Below are positions 16,271 through 24,884 of a DNA stretch of 64,000 bases, piece after piece (position 1 is the stretch's first letter; each line of letters opens with the position of its first letter). The stretch is taken from positions 124,001 through 188,000 of the forward strand of contig JAEWCQ010000014.1 in the NCBI GenBank assembly GCA_023390555.1, written 5' to 3'. This stretch comes from Bacillota bacterium (lineage in GTDB: Bacteria; Bacillota; Clostridia; Lachnospirales; Lachnospiraceae). The position numbers were made by a program, and so were the translations under genes. The notes below the pieces were generated by a model that made no database searches, had not been told where the DNA came from, and was given only the letters and a program-made list of their open reading frames with translations.

Positions 16271-17080
16271 TTGAAGTCTCCTTTATCAATTTGTGTAGGA
16301 TTGTTGTAAAACAGCAATTGCGTTGCAGCTTTACAAAGTGAATGTCTTGTTTGCTTCAGTTTCAATCACCACCTCCGGTCCTTTCATACCACTCGCTAAA
16401 ATACAATGCTTCATAAATCAGGGATATTTTCCGGAAAGTTTTTCTTATCCTGAAAATACACTCCTCCCCAATATGAGATATTTCACGGATGAAATGCATG
16501 TTTAAGTAAAACTCGAGTATGATATTTTATCATTTTTGTTTGAGCTATAATTATACCATAATTTTCCAAAATACTAACATATTTATACAATATGTTTCAA
16601 AATTTTTAAGTATTTGATATGTTATCTGGTAAAAGTAATAGGTTTCGGAGTTCGTTTTACGAATAGCGATATTCATATTTTCTGAAATTTATCCTGAATC
16701 TGAGACATTTTTGTGTCGTTGGATAATTTTTTAAGGGAGATTGAATGAGGTGGTATAGTATAGGAGAATGTATGGACAGGTAGTAGCTGAAAAATCTGGT
16801 CCCGATACAAATATTGATTTTATCCGAGGGGAAGATTATAATGGAAACGGGTGTTGAGCAGATAAATAAAGCATAGCCGGTGCATTAAGAATTCTAAATC
16901 TATCAATCGATAAATTCCAATTCAGGAATATTTCCTCAAGAGAATTGTTTGTACCAATAGAATATACGAAAAGCAAGTGTCATGTGTTTGAATTAATAAC
17001 GGTCATTTAGAAATATACATTTAGAGATATACATTGAGATAAGGCACATTATTTGTCAGCTTGAAAGAGAGAACAATTAT
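16271..17080. other. Intergenic stretch without a recognised gene
   Basis: About 800 bp of AT-rich DNA. Only very short frames were found: a 27-codon minus-strand frame just upstream of paaK, a 29-codon plus-strand frame from ATG 16768 with AGGAG one base before it, and a start-less frame of ~45 codons ending near 17009. None resembles a known family. They may be decayed coding DNA. Confidence 0.4.
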
Positions 17081-17506
17081 ATGGGATTATTTGAATTCAT
17101 TGGTGAGGCAGTCAGACCGGGTAAAATAGGTACGATAAAAATAAAAAAAGGGAAAAAAGAGAAGCGGATAATTTTGCTGATTGCAAAGACGATTCTATCA
17201 GTAGCTATGATTTCATTTATTTATTGTCTGATTTTTGGAATCTCCTTTCGTTTGAAAGAGTGTTCTGTTTTCATAGCAATTCTCGCGATTTACAGCGTCT
17301 CTGGCTATTTTGTTTCAGCGAAACCAGATTACTCAAATGTTGGATGGTTCGGAGGATTCGTTGACAATCCGTTTAAAATATCTGATGATGTAAATAGAAT
17401 GATAGTGTTTTTTATGGTGATGCTAATACCTGGCAGACTGATTTCTACCACTGTGGTATCGTGGATACATCTACTAAAATCAACTAACAAACAAAAAAAT
17501 AAGTGA
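17081..17506 (+). CDS. Small integral membrane protein, unknown function
   Basis: 141 residues, not recognised. A basic N-terminal part (IKIKKGKKEKR) precedes two close hydrophobic segments (about 30-50 and 60-77). A loop with DYSNVGWFGGFVDNPF follows, then a third segment (~108-125) and a lysine-rich tail. The ribosome site is weak (GAAAGAGAG). It begins a run of small accessory genes and may be co-transcribed with the kinase-like gene 58 bp downstream. Confidence 0.6.
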   Translation: MGLFEFIGEAVRPGKIGTIKIKKGKKEKRIILLIAKTILSVAMISFIYCLIFGISFRLKECSVFIAILAIYSVSGYFVSAKPDYSNVGWFGGFVDNPFKISDDVNRMIVFFMVMLIPGRLISTTVVSWIHLLKSTNKQKNK

Positions 17507-17564
17507 GTAATTTTATAATCCAATATATTTAAAATGCTAGATTGTTTAACGGAAGGGGAAAAAC

Positions 17565-18089
17565 ATGATTCTACTCATCGGAGGAAGTACGCATACCGGA
17601 AAGACCTTATTATCACAGGATTTAATCAGAAAATATCATTATCCAAGTATGTCGCTTGATCATTTGAAAATGGGATTAATTCGAAGTGGACGAACAAATC
17701 TTACGCCAGATGACGACGATAAAATGACGGATTTGCTTTGGCCAATCGTAAAGGAAATGATTAAAACAGCAATAGAGAATGACCAGAATATGATAATTGA
17801 AGGCTGTTATTTCCCATATGATTGGAAGACCTATTTTGCACCGAAGTATTTAAAATATATCAAATTTATATGTTTAGTAATGTCTTCAACGTATATTAGT
17901 GAGCATTTCGATGATATAAGAAAATATGCCTGTGTGATAGAGAAACGCGGAGAAGATGATTCTTGTAAAAAGGAATCATTACTGAGGGATAATCAGATTA
18001 GTTTAGAAATGTGTATAAAATATGACTGTGATTACATATTGATTGATCACGAATATAAAGTTGATATTAATTTAGAGTATCTGTGTTAG
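17565..18089 (+). CDS. P-loop kinase-like protein
   Basis: 174 residues. A Walker A loop lies at the very N-terminus (GGSTHTGKT, residues 6-14). A strand-Asp pattern (MSLDHLKMGL) follows, then a central hydrophobic strand ending in IIEGCYF. The pattern matches AAA_33/zeta-toxin-like small-molecule kinases. RBS GGAAGGGG. Such proteins phosphorylate small metabolites or antibiotics; no substrate can be deduced. A second, more distant P-loop kinase lies at 21052 in the same accessory patch. Confidence 0.7.
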   Translation: MILLIGGSTHTGKTLLSQDLIRKYHYPSMSLDHLKMGLIRSGRTNLTPDDDDKMTDLLWPIVKEMIKTAIENDQNMIIEGCYFPYDWKTYFAPKYLKYIKFICLVMSSTYISEHFDDIRKYACVIEKRGEDDSCKKESLLRDNQISLEMCIKYDCDYILIDHEYKVDINLEYLC

Positions 18090-18368
18090 TCCGTCATATG
18101 CTAAAATGATTATGGAGTTAATGGAGTCGAGGTCAATTTCCCGTATTTTTATGAATAAGTTGCAGAACAGATGCCTCCCTGTTTCCATATGCAGCTGGGT
18201 AAGGAAAAATACACCGTTGCCTGTATTCAATGATGTTTAGCACAGTTGGCAATTGGTCTAGATGCGGAATGATTCCAATACGCTGGCATTGGCTGTATAC
18301 AAAAATGGAACAAGTAACACTGCAATAATGCGAAATCAAACCAAAATAATAGAGGAGAAAGTATAGAA

Positions 18369-18890
18369 ATGAAAATTGAAACCGAAAGATTGATAATTAG
18401 AAATTTTGAAATAAAGGATAGAGATGATTTATGTGAATATATGCTCCAGAGGGTCGATAAAGAGTTTGAAGGATATCCTGATTTTAAGGAAGATAAAATA
18501 GAAAATGAAATAAAATATCGAAGTGCCAGTGAAGAATTTTTTGCAATTGAGTTAAAAGATGAACATAAGGTGATCGGTAATATCTATCTGGGAATCAGAG
18601 ATTTCAATTCAAAAGAATTGGGCTATGTATTAAATGAATTCTACCATTTGAGAGGATATGGGAGCGAGGCCGCAAAAGCAGTGGTTCAATGGGCGTTCTC
18701 ACAGGGCGTTCATAGAATCTTTGCGGAATGTACGCCGCTTAATAAATCTTCCTGGAAGACAATGGAGAAAATAGGATTAAAAAGAGAGGCGGAATTTAGG
18801 CAGAATGTGTCATTTCATGAGGATGAAGCGGGTGAGCCAATCTATTGGGATACCTATGTTTATGGCGCATTAAACACAGACAGGATATGA
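18369..18890 (+). CDS. GNAT-family N-acetyltransferase (RimJ/RimL-like)
   Basis: A 173-residue GNAT fold of the RimJ/RimL type. The N-terminal strand is TERLIIRNFEIKDRDDL. The acetyl-CoA binding segment is YHLRGYGSEAAKAVVQWAF, followed by RIFAECTPLNKSSWKTMEKIGL. RBS AGAGGAG. The stop overlaps the start of the next GNAT gene (ATGA), implying translational coupling. The acceptor (protein N-terminus, polyamine or antibiotic) is unknown. Confidence 0.85.
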   Translation: MKIETERLIIRNFEIKDRDDLCEYMLQRVDKEFEGYPDFKEDKIENEIKYRSASEEFFAIELKDEHKVIGNIYLGIRDFNSKELGYVLNEFYHLRGYGSEAAKAVVQWAFSQGVHRIFAECTPLNKSSWKTMEKIGLKREAEFRQNVSFHEDEAGEPIYWDTYVYGALNTDRI

Positions 18891-19435
18891 GTAACCAGCC
18901 GGTTCTGGAAAGCGAACGGCTCTGGTTTCGAAAAATAACAACGGAGGATGTTACACTGCTCAAAGCACTGCTGGGCGACCGTTCCGTCATGTATGCGTGG
19001 GAGCATACATTCTCCGACGAACAGGTGTATCATTGGATCCAAAAGCAGCTGGATTATTATACACAGGATGGGGTTGGCTATTTTGCCGCCCATGAAAAAA
19101 GTACCAGTGCCTTTGTCGGACAAATGGGACTGCACCGCTTTAAACTGGGTGCGTTAGACGGTTTTGAGGTGTGCTATATGCTGTCTCCTCAGAACTGGAA
19201 AAAGGGGTATGCCGCCGAAGGAGTGCACTGCTTTTGCTTATATGCGCAGGAAAAGCTGGGAATTGACACACTGTATGCCCAAATCAAAACCAGTAACCAG
19301 CCGTCTGTGTCTGTGGCGGAAAAAACCGGTTTTGTCAGGCAGTCGACATTCATCAAGCACTATAACGGTAAGGATATGGAGCATTTTCTGTATGCAAAGG
19401 CATTGACAGCCGGTCTGGGAAATGGGAAAATGTGA
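18887..19435 (+). CDS. GNAT-family N-acetyltransferase
   Basis: 182 residues. It begins LESERLWFRKITTEDVTLL and carries the CoA-binding region (NWKKGYAAEGVHCF) and the VSVAEKTGF segment. The ATG at 18887 overlaps the TGA of the preceding acetyltransferase; a start 42 nt upstream is in-frame but has no ribosome site. Base composition is more GC-rich than the preceding gene, hinting that the two were assembled from different sources. Acceptor unknown. Confidence 0.82.
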   Translation: MSNQPVLESERLWFRKITTEDVTLLKALLGDRSVMYAWEHTFSDEQVYHWIQKQLDYYTQDGVGYFAAHEKSTSAFVGQMGLHRFKLGALDGFEVCYMLSPQNWKKGYAAEGVHCFCLYAQEKLGIDTLYAQIKTSNQPSVSVAEKTGFVRQSTFIKHYNGKDMEHFLYAKALTAGLGNGKM

Positions 19436-19516
19436 AATATTTTGGCTCACGAAAAAGCGGGTGATTTACTTATGAGCTTCATTTGCTTATAATCTTGTAT
19501 CAGGAGGATGGTAAGA

Positions 19517-19933
19517 ATGAGAGATGCAGAAAAAACAATTGGAAACTTAATTGATAAACAGGGAGTTTATTTTATCAGTTCTATTGATGCTGCCGGTTTC
19601 CCGAACACGAAGGCAATGCTGCCGCCGAGAAAAAGAGAAGGAATCCGGACATTTTATTTTACAACGAACACATCATCTATGCGCATTGCGCAATATAGAA
19701 AAAATCCCAAAGCCTGCATTTATTTTTGCGACAAACGGTTTTTTAGGGGCGTCATGCTAAAAGGCACAATGGAAGTCATAGGGGACACTGCAATCAAAGA
19801 AATGATCTGGCAGGACGGCGATACCATGTATTATCCGAAAGGGGTGACTGATCCGGATTATTGCGTGTTGAAATTCACCGCAATTCAAGGGCGATATTAC
19901 AGTCATTTTAAGTCGGAAGAGTTTGATATTTGA
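19517..19933 (+). CDS. Pyridoxamine 5'-phosphate oxidase-like flavoprotein
   Basis: A 138-residue split-barrel protein of the PNPOx-like/general stress protein 26 group. It has the features GVYFISSIDAAGFPNTKAM, FYFTTNTSSMRIAQYRKNPKACIYF and a core strand with LKGTMEVIGD. It probably binds FMN or a related cofactor. The ATG at 19517 is 9 nt downstream of AGGAGG; the ATG at 19508 directly touches that site and is rejected. Substrate unknown; likely a redox or detoxification accessory. Confidence 0.8.
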   Translation: MRDAEKTIGNLIDKQGVYFISSIDAAGFPNTKAMLPPRKREGIRTFYFTTNTSSMRIAQYRKNPKACIYFCDKRFFRGVMLKGTMEVIGDTAIKEMIWQDGDTMYYPKGVTDPDYCVLKFTAIQGRYYSHFKSEEFDI

Positions 19934-19968
19934 TGTGGTAAACAGGTGTTTCATTTTGGAGGTTTTAT

Positions 19969-20391
19969 ATGACATACATTAGATATGTGCAGAAGGAAGA
20001 TCGGGATTTCTGGCTTAAATTAGATGGTCATTTGTCTGAGACGGAATTTGAAAGAAAGATCAGAGACAAAATGGGGTATGTATTGATTAAAAATAATATC
20101 CCGATTGGTTTGTTAAGATATCATCTTTTTTGGGACAATACTCCCTTTTGCACGATGCTTTTTGTAGAATGGGAATATCAGCAGAATGGTTACGGAAGAA
20201 AACTCATAGAATTTTGGGAAAACGATATGAAGTCATTGGGTTATGGAATGATAATGACGTCTACGCAGGTTGATGAAGATGCACAGCACTTTTATCGAAA
20301 GATGGGGTATCAGGATAGTGGTGGATTGATTATCAATATTCCAAAGTATGAGCAGCCTATGGAACTGTTTTTTATCAAAGCCATTTCGTAA
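19969..20391 (+). CDS. GNAT-family N-acetyltransferase, small
   Basis: A 140-residue GNAT protein. The acetyl-CoA loop region is EWEYQQNGYGRKLIEFWE, and the last helix-strand is DAQHFYRKMGYQDSGG. RBS TTGGAGG is 6 nt before the ATG. Third acetyltransferase within 2 kb. Acceptor unknown. Confidence 0.82.
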   Translation: MTYIRYVQKEDRDFWLKLDGHLSETEFERKIRDKMGYVLIKNNIPIGLLRYHLFWDNTPFCTMLFVEWEYQQNGYGRKLIEFWENDMKSLGYGMIMTSTQVDEDAQHFYRKMGYQDSGGLIINIPKYEQPMELFFIKAIS

Positions 20392-20493
20392 ATTCCAATC
20401 TGGAATATATGTTTGTGCCCCTTGGAAATACCCGCAGGTAAGATAGATTTGCAAGATTTTCAGGCATTCGTTTCAACTTTAAAGGGAAATATT

Positions 20494-21027
20494 ATGAGAT
20501 ACATTCCGAACATTTTAACAGGCCTTAGAGTATTAGGCAGTGTAGTGCTGCTTTTTTTACAACCGTTATCCGCAGTATTTTTTACCGTTTATTCGATTTG
20601 CGGAGCCACCGATATCCTGGATGGTTATATTGCGAGGAAAACCAAAAATGTGAGTAAATTGGGAGCGGCGCTGGACAGTACGGCAGATATGGTATTCATT
20701 GCTGTTCTGCTGTTCCTTTTTCTTCCCATTGTATCAGCGGATATCGTGGTTGTCCTTTGGATTGCAGGAATCGCACTGATTCGTTTTTTGTCTATATTTG
20801 TCGGGTATCTAAAATATAGAACGCTGACAAGCCTTCATACTTATGCAAATAAAGCAACCGGGTTGCTCTTATTTCTGTTCCCGTTTTTGTATTCGTTATT
20901 TGGGAGCATGAAGGCAGAGTACCTTGTTTTGATTGCAGCCAGTTTGTCTGCATTCGAAGAAATCGCAATCAATCTTACTTCTCGGACGCTGGATGTCAAT
21001 GTGAAGGGAATTTTTTTTAAGAAATGA
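20494..21027 (+). CDS. CDP-alcohol phosphatidyltransferase family protein
   Basis: A 177-residue membrane enzyme with the class I CDP-alcohol phosphotransferase signature: DGYIARKTKNVSKLGAALD followed by STAD (Asp-Gly-x2-Ala-Arg-x8-Gly-x3-Asp-x3-Asp). Several hydrophobic segments surround it. The family joins CDP-diacylglycerol to glycerol-3-phosphate, serine or inositol phosphate. The length suits a PgsA-like enzyme, but which alcohol is used cannot be told. The ATG at 20494 follows AAAGGG. It sits in an accessory patch, so it may be a second copy in the genome. Confidence 0.82.
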   Translation: MRYIPNILTGLRVLGSVVLLFLQPLSAVFFTVYSICGATDILDGYIARKTKNVSKLGAALDSTADMVFIAVLLFLFLPIVSADIVVVLWIAGIALIRFLSIFVGYLKYRTLTSLHTYANKATGLLLFLFPFLYSLFGSMKAEYLVLIAASLSAFEEIAINLTSRTLDVNVKGIFFKK

Positions 21028-21051
21028 CTGGTTTGAAAAGAGGCGCTATCT

Positions 21052-21558
21052 ATGAATCAGAATTCAAAGATTATTATTCTCAGAGGGAATTCGGGAAGCG
21101 GAAAGACAACCGCAGCAAAAGCATTGCAGCGGAAATTTGGACGTGCTACCTTGCTGATCTCACAGGATCAGATCAGAAGAGAAATGCTATGGGTTAAGGA
21201 TGGGCCGGATACGAAAGCACTGCCTTTTTTGATGGAACTTATCCGGTATGGCAGGAAAAATTGTGAGGTCGTGATTCTGGAGGGGATTTTGTATGCGGAC
21301 TGGTATCGGGAATTATTTGAACAGATAAAAATAGAATATGACCGGCACATCTATGCATATTACTATGATATTCCTTTTGAAGAAACACTGGACCGTCATA
21401 AAACGAAGCCAAATTGCTGTGATTTCGGCGCAGAAGAAATGAAGCAATGGTGGAAGGAAAAAGATTATATCGGAATTATTCCGGAGAAGATCGTTGCGAA
21501 AGATTTCGGGCTGGAAGATACGGTCGATCTGATTTATCACGATGTGATGCAGAAGTAG
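21052..21558 (+). CDS. Zeta-toxin-like P-loop kinase
   Basis: A 168-residue cytosolic kinase. The Walker A motif is RGNSGSGKTT (residues 11-20), followed by LLISQDQIRREML, IIEG-like VILEGILY and the lid with DRHKTKPN. No antitoxin gene is adjacent, which argues against a classical toxin. It may instead phosphorylate a small molecule, as chloramphenicol phosphotransferase relatives do. RBS AAGAGGC is moderate. Confidence 0.75.
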   Translation: MNQNSKIIILRGNSGSGKTTAAKALQRKFGRATLLISQDQIRREMLWVKDGPDTKALPFLMELIRYGRKNCEVVILEGILYADWYRELFEQIKIEYDRHIYAYYYDIPFEETLDRHKTKPNCCDFGAEEMKQWWKEKDYIGIIPEKIVAKDFGLEDTVDLIYHDVMQK

Positions 21559-21644
21559 ATGATAGTACAAATGAGTAAAGCGGAAGCAGTATTTCCGATT
21601 AATGATTCACAAAAACGTTGTATTGGATGAGAAAGGAATTAGAA

Positions 21645-22130
21645 ATGGGACACTTTGGATTTTCTTATATCGGACTGAGCTTTCTGTTGCTGCTGTTTAT
21701 TCCTAATTTTGTTTGGACGAAATGTCAGCCGGCAGGATATGATGCATCAAATGAAAACAAAATATTGCTGATCTTTGAACGTGTGGGCGAGGTCTGCGTC
21801 ACGTGTGCCGCACTCCTGTTTTCGGACTTCAATATCCACAGTCTGTCCGTTTGGACCCTTTGGCTGGCGGGAGCTGCCTTACTCATGCTTTGTTATGAGT
21901 GGTGGTGGCTGCGCTATTTTCGGAGTCCGAGAACGCTGACTGACTTTTACAGCAGTCTTTTCGGAATCCCGGTTGCAGGGGCAACCCTGCCGGTTCTGGC
22001 ATTTCTGCTGCTTGGTATTTACGGTAAAGTAATCTGGATGATTCTGGCAGTCCTTGTTCTGGGCATTGGGCACATCGGCATTCATTTGCAGCATCGGAAA
22101 GAAATGGCCAGCACCGATTCGGAAACCTAG
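21645..22130 (+). CDS. Small membrane protein, unknown function
   Basis: 161 residues with about four to five hydrophobic segments. The N-terminal segment ends in FIPNFVWTKCQPAGY, and a central YEWWWLRYFRSPRTL loop precedes two further membrane helices. No enzymatic motif was recognised. The ATG at 21645 follows AAAGGAATT; an upstream ATG at 21618 lacks a site. Last gene of the accessory patch. Confidence 0.6.
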   Translation: MGHFGFSYIGLSFLLLLFIPNFVWTKCQPAGYDASNENKILLIFERVGEVCVTCAALLFSDFNIHSLSVWTLWLAGAALLMLCYEWWWLRYFRSPRTLTDFYSSLFGIPVAGATLPVLAFLLLGIYGKVIWMILAVLVLGIGHIGIHLQHRKEMASTDSET

Positions 22131-22189
22131 AGAACAGTTATTTACATAAAATCGGGCAGGTGACGGCAGAATATGACGCATCTTTTCCC

Positions 22190-22218
22190 TTGACAGAAAA
22201 AAACAGGAATGATAGCAT
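22190..22218 (+). promoter_or_regulatory. Promoter of nagB
   Basis: TTGACA (22190-22195), a 17-bp spacer and TAGCAT (22213-22218), 36 bp before the nagB start. Confidence 0.55.
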
Positions 22219-22254
22219 GAAGCTGATTCAGGAAATAGACAAGAAGGAGGAAAA

Positions 22255-22986
22255 ATGAAAATCTATGAATCAAAAGATTACAGGGATATGAGCCGGAAGG
22301 CAGCAAATATTCTTTCTGCACAGATCATTATGAAGCCAAATTGTGTACTGGGTCTTGCAACCGGGTCTACACCGATCGGAACCTATGACCAGTTAGTGGA
22401 GTGGTATAAAAAGGGTGATTTGGATTTTTCGGAAGTCACAACCGTCAATTTGGATGAATACAAAGGTCTCAGCCGTGACGATCAGCAAAGTTACTATTAT
22501 TTCATGCATACACATTTGTTTGATCGGGTAAATATTCATTCCGAGAATACACATGTACCAAATGGAATGGAGTCGGACAGTGAGGCAGAATGTTCACGGT
22601 ATGAAAAACTGATTCATTCGATCGGTGGTGTTGATTTGCAGCTGTTGGGAATCGGTCATAACGGCCATATCGGTTTTAATGAACCGGGGGCAGCCTTCGA
22701 GAAAGAAACGCATTGTGTAGATCTGACGGCAGATACCATTGATGCAAATAAACGTTTTTTTGCGTCAATCGAAGAAGTGCCCAAACAGGCATATTCCATG
22801 GGTATCAAAACGATTATGCAGGCGAAGAAAATTCTGCTGATCGTAAGTGGAGCGGACAAGGCGGAAATAATTCAAAGAGCGTTCTTTGGCCCGGTCACAC
22901 CGGAAGTACCTGCTTCGATTCTGCAGCTGCATAATGATTTGGTTGTAGTAGGAGATAAAGAAGCTTTATCAAAACTTTCAAAATAA
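22255..22986 (+). CDS. nagB: Glucosamine-6-phosphate deaminase
   Basis: Converts glucosamine-6-phosphate to fructose-6-phosphate and ammonia in amino-sugar catabolism. Visible: the phosphate loop GLATGSTP, the catalytic region NLDEYKGL, and LGIGHNGHIGFNEPG with the ring-opening histidine. 243 residues, the normal short Gram-positive length. AAGGAGG lies just before the ATG. No nagA is adjacent. It is separated by 133 bp with a new promoter from the yhf cluster, so it is probably its own unit. Confidence 0.93.
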   Translation: MKIYESKDYRDMSRKAANILSAQIIMKPNCVLGLATGSTPIGTYDQLVEWYKKGDLDFSEVTTVNLDEYKGLSRDDQQSYYYFMHTHLFDRVNIHSENTHVPNGMESDSEAECSRYEKLIHSIGGVDLQLLGIGHNGHIGFNEPGAAFEKETHCVDLTADTIDANKRFFASIEEVPKQAYSMGIKTIMQAKKILLIVSGADKAEIIQRAFFGPVTPEVPASILQLHNDLVVVGDKEALSKLSK

Positions 22987-23048
22987 TTGCAGGGATAGAG
23001 GATGGTTGTTAAAAATGAACAAAAAATTAGTAAAAAAGGGAAATATGT

Positions 23049-23098
23049 TTGACATTAAGTAACCATTGTGTTAATATCCCAATATACAAAAAAATGTA
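23049..23098 (+). promoter_or_regulatory. Promoter and operator of the yhf cluster
   Basis: TTGACA (23049-23054), a 17-bp spacer and TAATAT (23072-23077). A 14-bp block TACA-AAAAAA-TGTA (23085-23098) lies just downstream of the -10, over the likely transcription start. The identical 14-mer recurs at 24076-24089. The placement is typical for repression by the adjacent GntR-like YhfZ protein; that link is inferred. Confidence 0.65.
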
Positions 23099-23119
23099 CG
23101 TTGATTTAAGGGGGATTAG

Positions 23120-24055
23120 ATGAGATACCATTCTTCTGAGCATGACATGCTTTATCAAAAGACTGGAGTGGCAAAAAGTTTATTGGCAATGGATCTGATA
23201 TCCAAGAATGTTGGCGACCGCGTTCAACCGGTATCTGAATATGAGGAAGAATTTCAGGTTTCCAGAGGTACCGTACAGAATGCTTTTAAATATCTAAAAG
23301 AATGCGGTGCTATTGAGTTGGAATATCATGGACATCAGGGGACTTACATAGCGGGGATGGATTACCGTAAATTGCAGGAAAACTGTATGTACAAAGAGCT
23401 TTTGGGCATTATGCCGCTTCCGTATTCGTTAACCTATGAGGGGTTTGCAACGGCGCTTTATGAACAATTGGAAAAATTAAATTTTAATATGGTATATGCC
23501 AGAGGTGCCGTAGGACGTATCGAGCTGGTTACATCCGGTATTTATCAGTTTGCCATTTGTTCGCGTTTTGCAGCGGAAGAAGCCATCCAATCCGGTAAAG
23601 AAATAGAAATAGCATTTGATTTCGGACCCGGCAGTTTTCTGACGAAGCATGTTTTGTTATTCAAAGATCATACCATGAATGAAATTACAGAAGGAATGCG
23701 TATTGCTTACGACAGTAATTCGATCGATCAGAGCAGCATAACGGATCACATTACGAAGGGAAAGGGTGTTACATTGGTACCGATCCGGACGCAGCAGACA
23801 ATTACAGCCCTTCTGGAGGGGAAAATTGATGCAGGAGTCTGGAACTATGACGATATCATCGAGAATAAACACAATAAACTGCACGTGGTGGAACTGCATC
23901 ATTCCGAGTACAACCAGAAATTTTCTACTGCGGTAATGGTGATCAAGCAGGGGAATAGCTGGCTGCAGGCCCTTTTGAATAAGTATGTGAATGTAAAGCA
24001 GGCAGTCGATACGATAGAATCGGTAAGATCAGGAAAACGGGAACCTTATTATTAA
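23120..24055 (+). CDS. yhfZ: YhfZ-type regulator: GntR-like HTH plus ligand-binding domain
   Basis: 311 residues. The N-terminal ~80 residues form a winged HTH of GntR character (SEYEEEFQVSRGTVQNAFKYLKE) with a wing in HGHQGTYI. The rest resembles the YhfZ C-terminal domain, a periplasmic-binding-protein-like fold (IMPLPYSLTYEGFATALYEQ, then VTLVPIRTQQTITALLEGKIDAGVWN). It probably senses the pathway's substrate and controls the cluster. AAGGGGGAT precedes the ATG. Repeated TACA-A7-TGTA sites lie upstream of this gene and of the next one. The effector is unknown. Confidence 0.8.
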   Translation: MRYHSSEHDMLYQKTGVAKSLLAMDLISKNVGDRVQPVSEYEEEFQVSRGTVQNAFKYLKECGAIELEYHGHQGTYIAGMDYRKLQENCMYKELLGIMPLPYSLTYEGFATALYEQLEKLNFNMVYARGAVGRIELVTSGIYQFAICSRFAAEEAIQSGKEIEIAFDFGPGSFLTKHVLLFKDHTMNEITEGMRIAYDSNSIDQSSITDHITKGKGVTLVPIRTQQTITALLEGKIDAGVWNYDDIIENKHNKLHVVELHHSEYNQKFSTAVMVIKQGNSWLQALLNKYVNVKQAVDTIESVRSGKREPYY

Positions 24056-24062
24056 GGTTTTT
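24042..24062 (+). terminator. Short hairpin overlapping the yhfZ stop
   Basis: AACCTTA-TTAT-TAAGGTT followed by TTT. This weak intrinsic terminator could lower read-through between the regulator gene and the structural genes. Confidence 0.4.
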
Positions 24063-24075
24063 GTATCAATCAATG

Positions 24076-24089
24076 TACAAAAAAATGTA
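24076..24089 (+). promoter_or_regulatory. Second copy of the yhf operator
   Basis: The 14-mer TACA-AAAAAA-TGTA is identical to 23085-23098. It sits 22 bp before the TTG start of the YhfY-type gene, so the structural genes probably have their own regulated expression. Confidence 0.55.
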
Positions 24090-24110
24090 TATTCAAAGGA
24101 GGAGTTCATT

Positions 24111-24470
24111 TTGGAAGTTAAGGAGAGCCTGTACACAAGGCTGGAGCTTTTAGAGAGCAGTCAGGTGATTTCAGGCGAAATCGCAGATGGGTCCAAGAAA
24201 GCGGTAGATCTTATTTTGGAGGTCAAGCCAAAAGCAGAACAGAGTAAACTCGAAATGTTTACCACCCATCTTGCCATGGCAGGACAAAGAGTTGTTGATG
24301 GTCAGGAACAGCACCCGTTGGATGAAGAGATTCTGGAAGAAATGAAAACGGAAGATGTTTATGAAGAAGCAGTTGCATTACGTGACGGAATATTAAAAAA
24401 TTTTAAGATGGAATTTCCTGAATCAGAAAAAAATTTCCTGTCCGTACATTTATGCAGCCTGCTGATGTAA
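24111..24470 (+). CDS. yhfY: YhfY-type PRD-domain protein
   Basis: A 119-residue stand-alone PTS regulation domain resembling E. coli YhfY, with the helical TTHLAMAGQRVVDGQE segment bearing the conserved PRD histidine and a C-terminal VHLCSL strand-like end. No DNA-binding domain is present, so it may modulate YhfZ or the transport protein rather than bind DNA. The start is a TTG with AAAGGAGGAG 6 nt upstream. First of the structural genes; followed 39 nt later by yhfU. Confidence 0.72.
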   Translation: MEVKESLYTRLELLESSQVISGEIADGSKKAVDLILEVKPKAEQSKLEMFTTHLAMAGQRVVDGQEQHPLDEEILEEMKTEDVYEEAVALRDGILKNFKMEFPESEKNFLSVHLCSLLM

Positions 24471-24509
24471 GCATAAAAAGCAAAACTGTCAGAGAAAAGG
24501 AGAAAGCAT

Positions 24510-24884
24510 ATGAAAATTGTAGTCGGTGGACAGATTGACAAAGAGGAAATTGCGAATCTGGTCCAAGGTGAAATGCAAAGCCAGGCAGAAGTAGAGGTAA
24601 AAGGCGACCTGGATGCAGCTATGGGGATGAAAAATGGAAAATACGATTATTATGTTGGTGCCTGTAACACCGGAGGAGGCGGAGCATTGGCAATGGCGTT
24701 AGCGATGCTCGGAGCAAAGGCATGCGCAACCATTTCCATGCCGGGACAGATTAAAAGCGACCAGGAAATCAGAGAAGAAGTGAAAAACGGGAAAAAGGCA
24801 TTTGGTTTTACCGCACAGCACAAAGAAGCTGTCCTGCCGGTTTTGATGCAGGCAATCAAAGATCATGAGGGAGGTACATTATGA
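24510..24884 (+). CDS. yhfU: YhfU-type protein (DUF2620)
   Basis: A 124-residue cytosolic alpha/beta protein. It shows MKIVVGGQIDKEEI, YDYYVGACNTGGGGALAMALAMLG and a short C-terminal helix, the pattern of the DUF2620 family. The glycine-rich NTGGGG loop is a likely ligand or subunit contact, similar in style to PTS EIIB-like small proteins. AAAAGGAG lies before the ATG. Its stop overlaps the start of yhfT (ATGA), so the two proteins are probably made in equal amounts and may act together. Function unknown. Confidence 0.78.
   Translation: MKIVVGGQIDKEEIANLVQGEMQSQAEVEVKGDLDAAMGMKNGKYDYYVGACNTGGGGALAMALAMLGAKACATISMPGQIKSDQEIREEVKNGKKAFGFTAQHKEAVLPVLMQAIKDHEGGTL

Noticed and set aside
16329..16412. 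A 27-codon minus-strand frame before paaK as a leader peptide
   Set aside because: No run of regulatory codons, no attenuator hairpin and no ribosome site at its first ATG.
16768..16857. A 29-codon frame with AGGAG just before an ATG
   Set aside because: The spacing of the ribosome site is too short and the peptide resembles nothing known.
18090..18368. Possible decayed gene between the P-loop kinase and the first GNAT
   Set aside because: Short fragments in several frames but none with recognisable family residues.
21052..21558. Zeta-type toxin of a toxin-antitoxin pair
   Set aside because: No small antitoxin gene lies next to it; the neighbours are unrelated.
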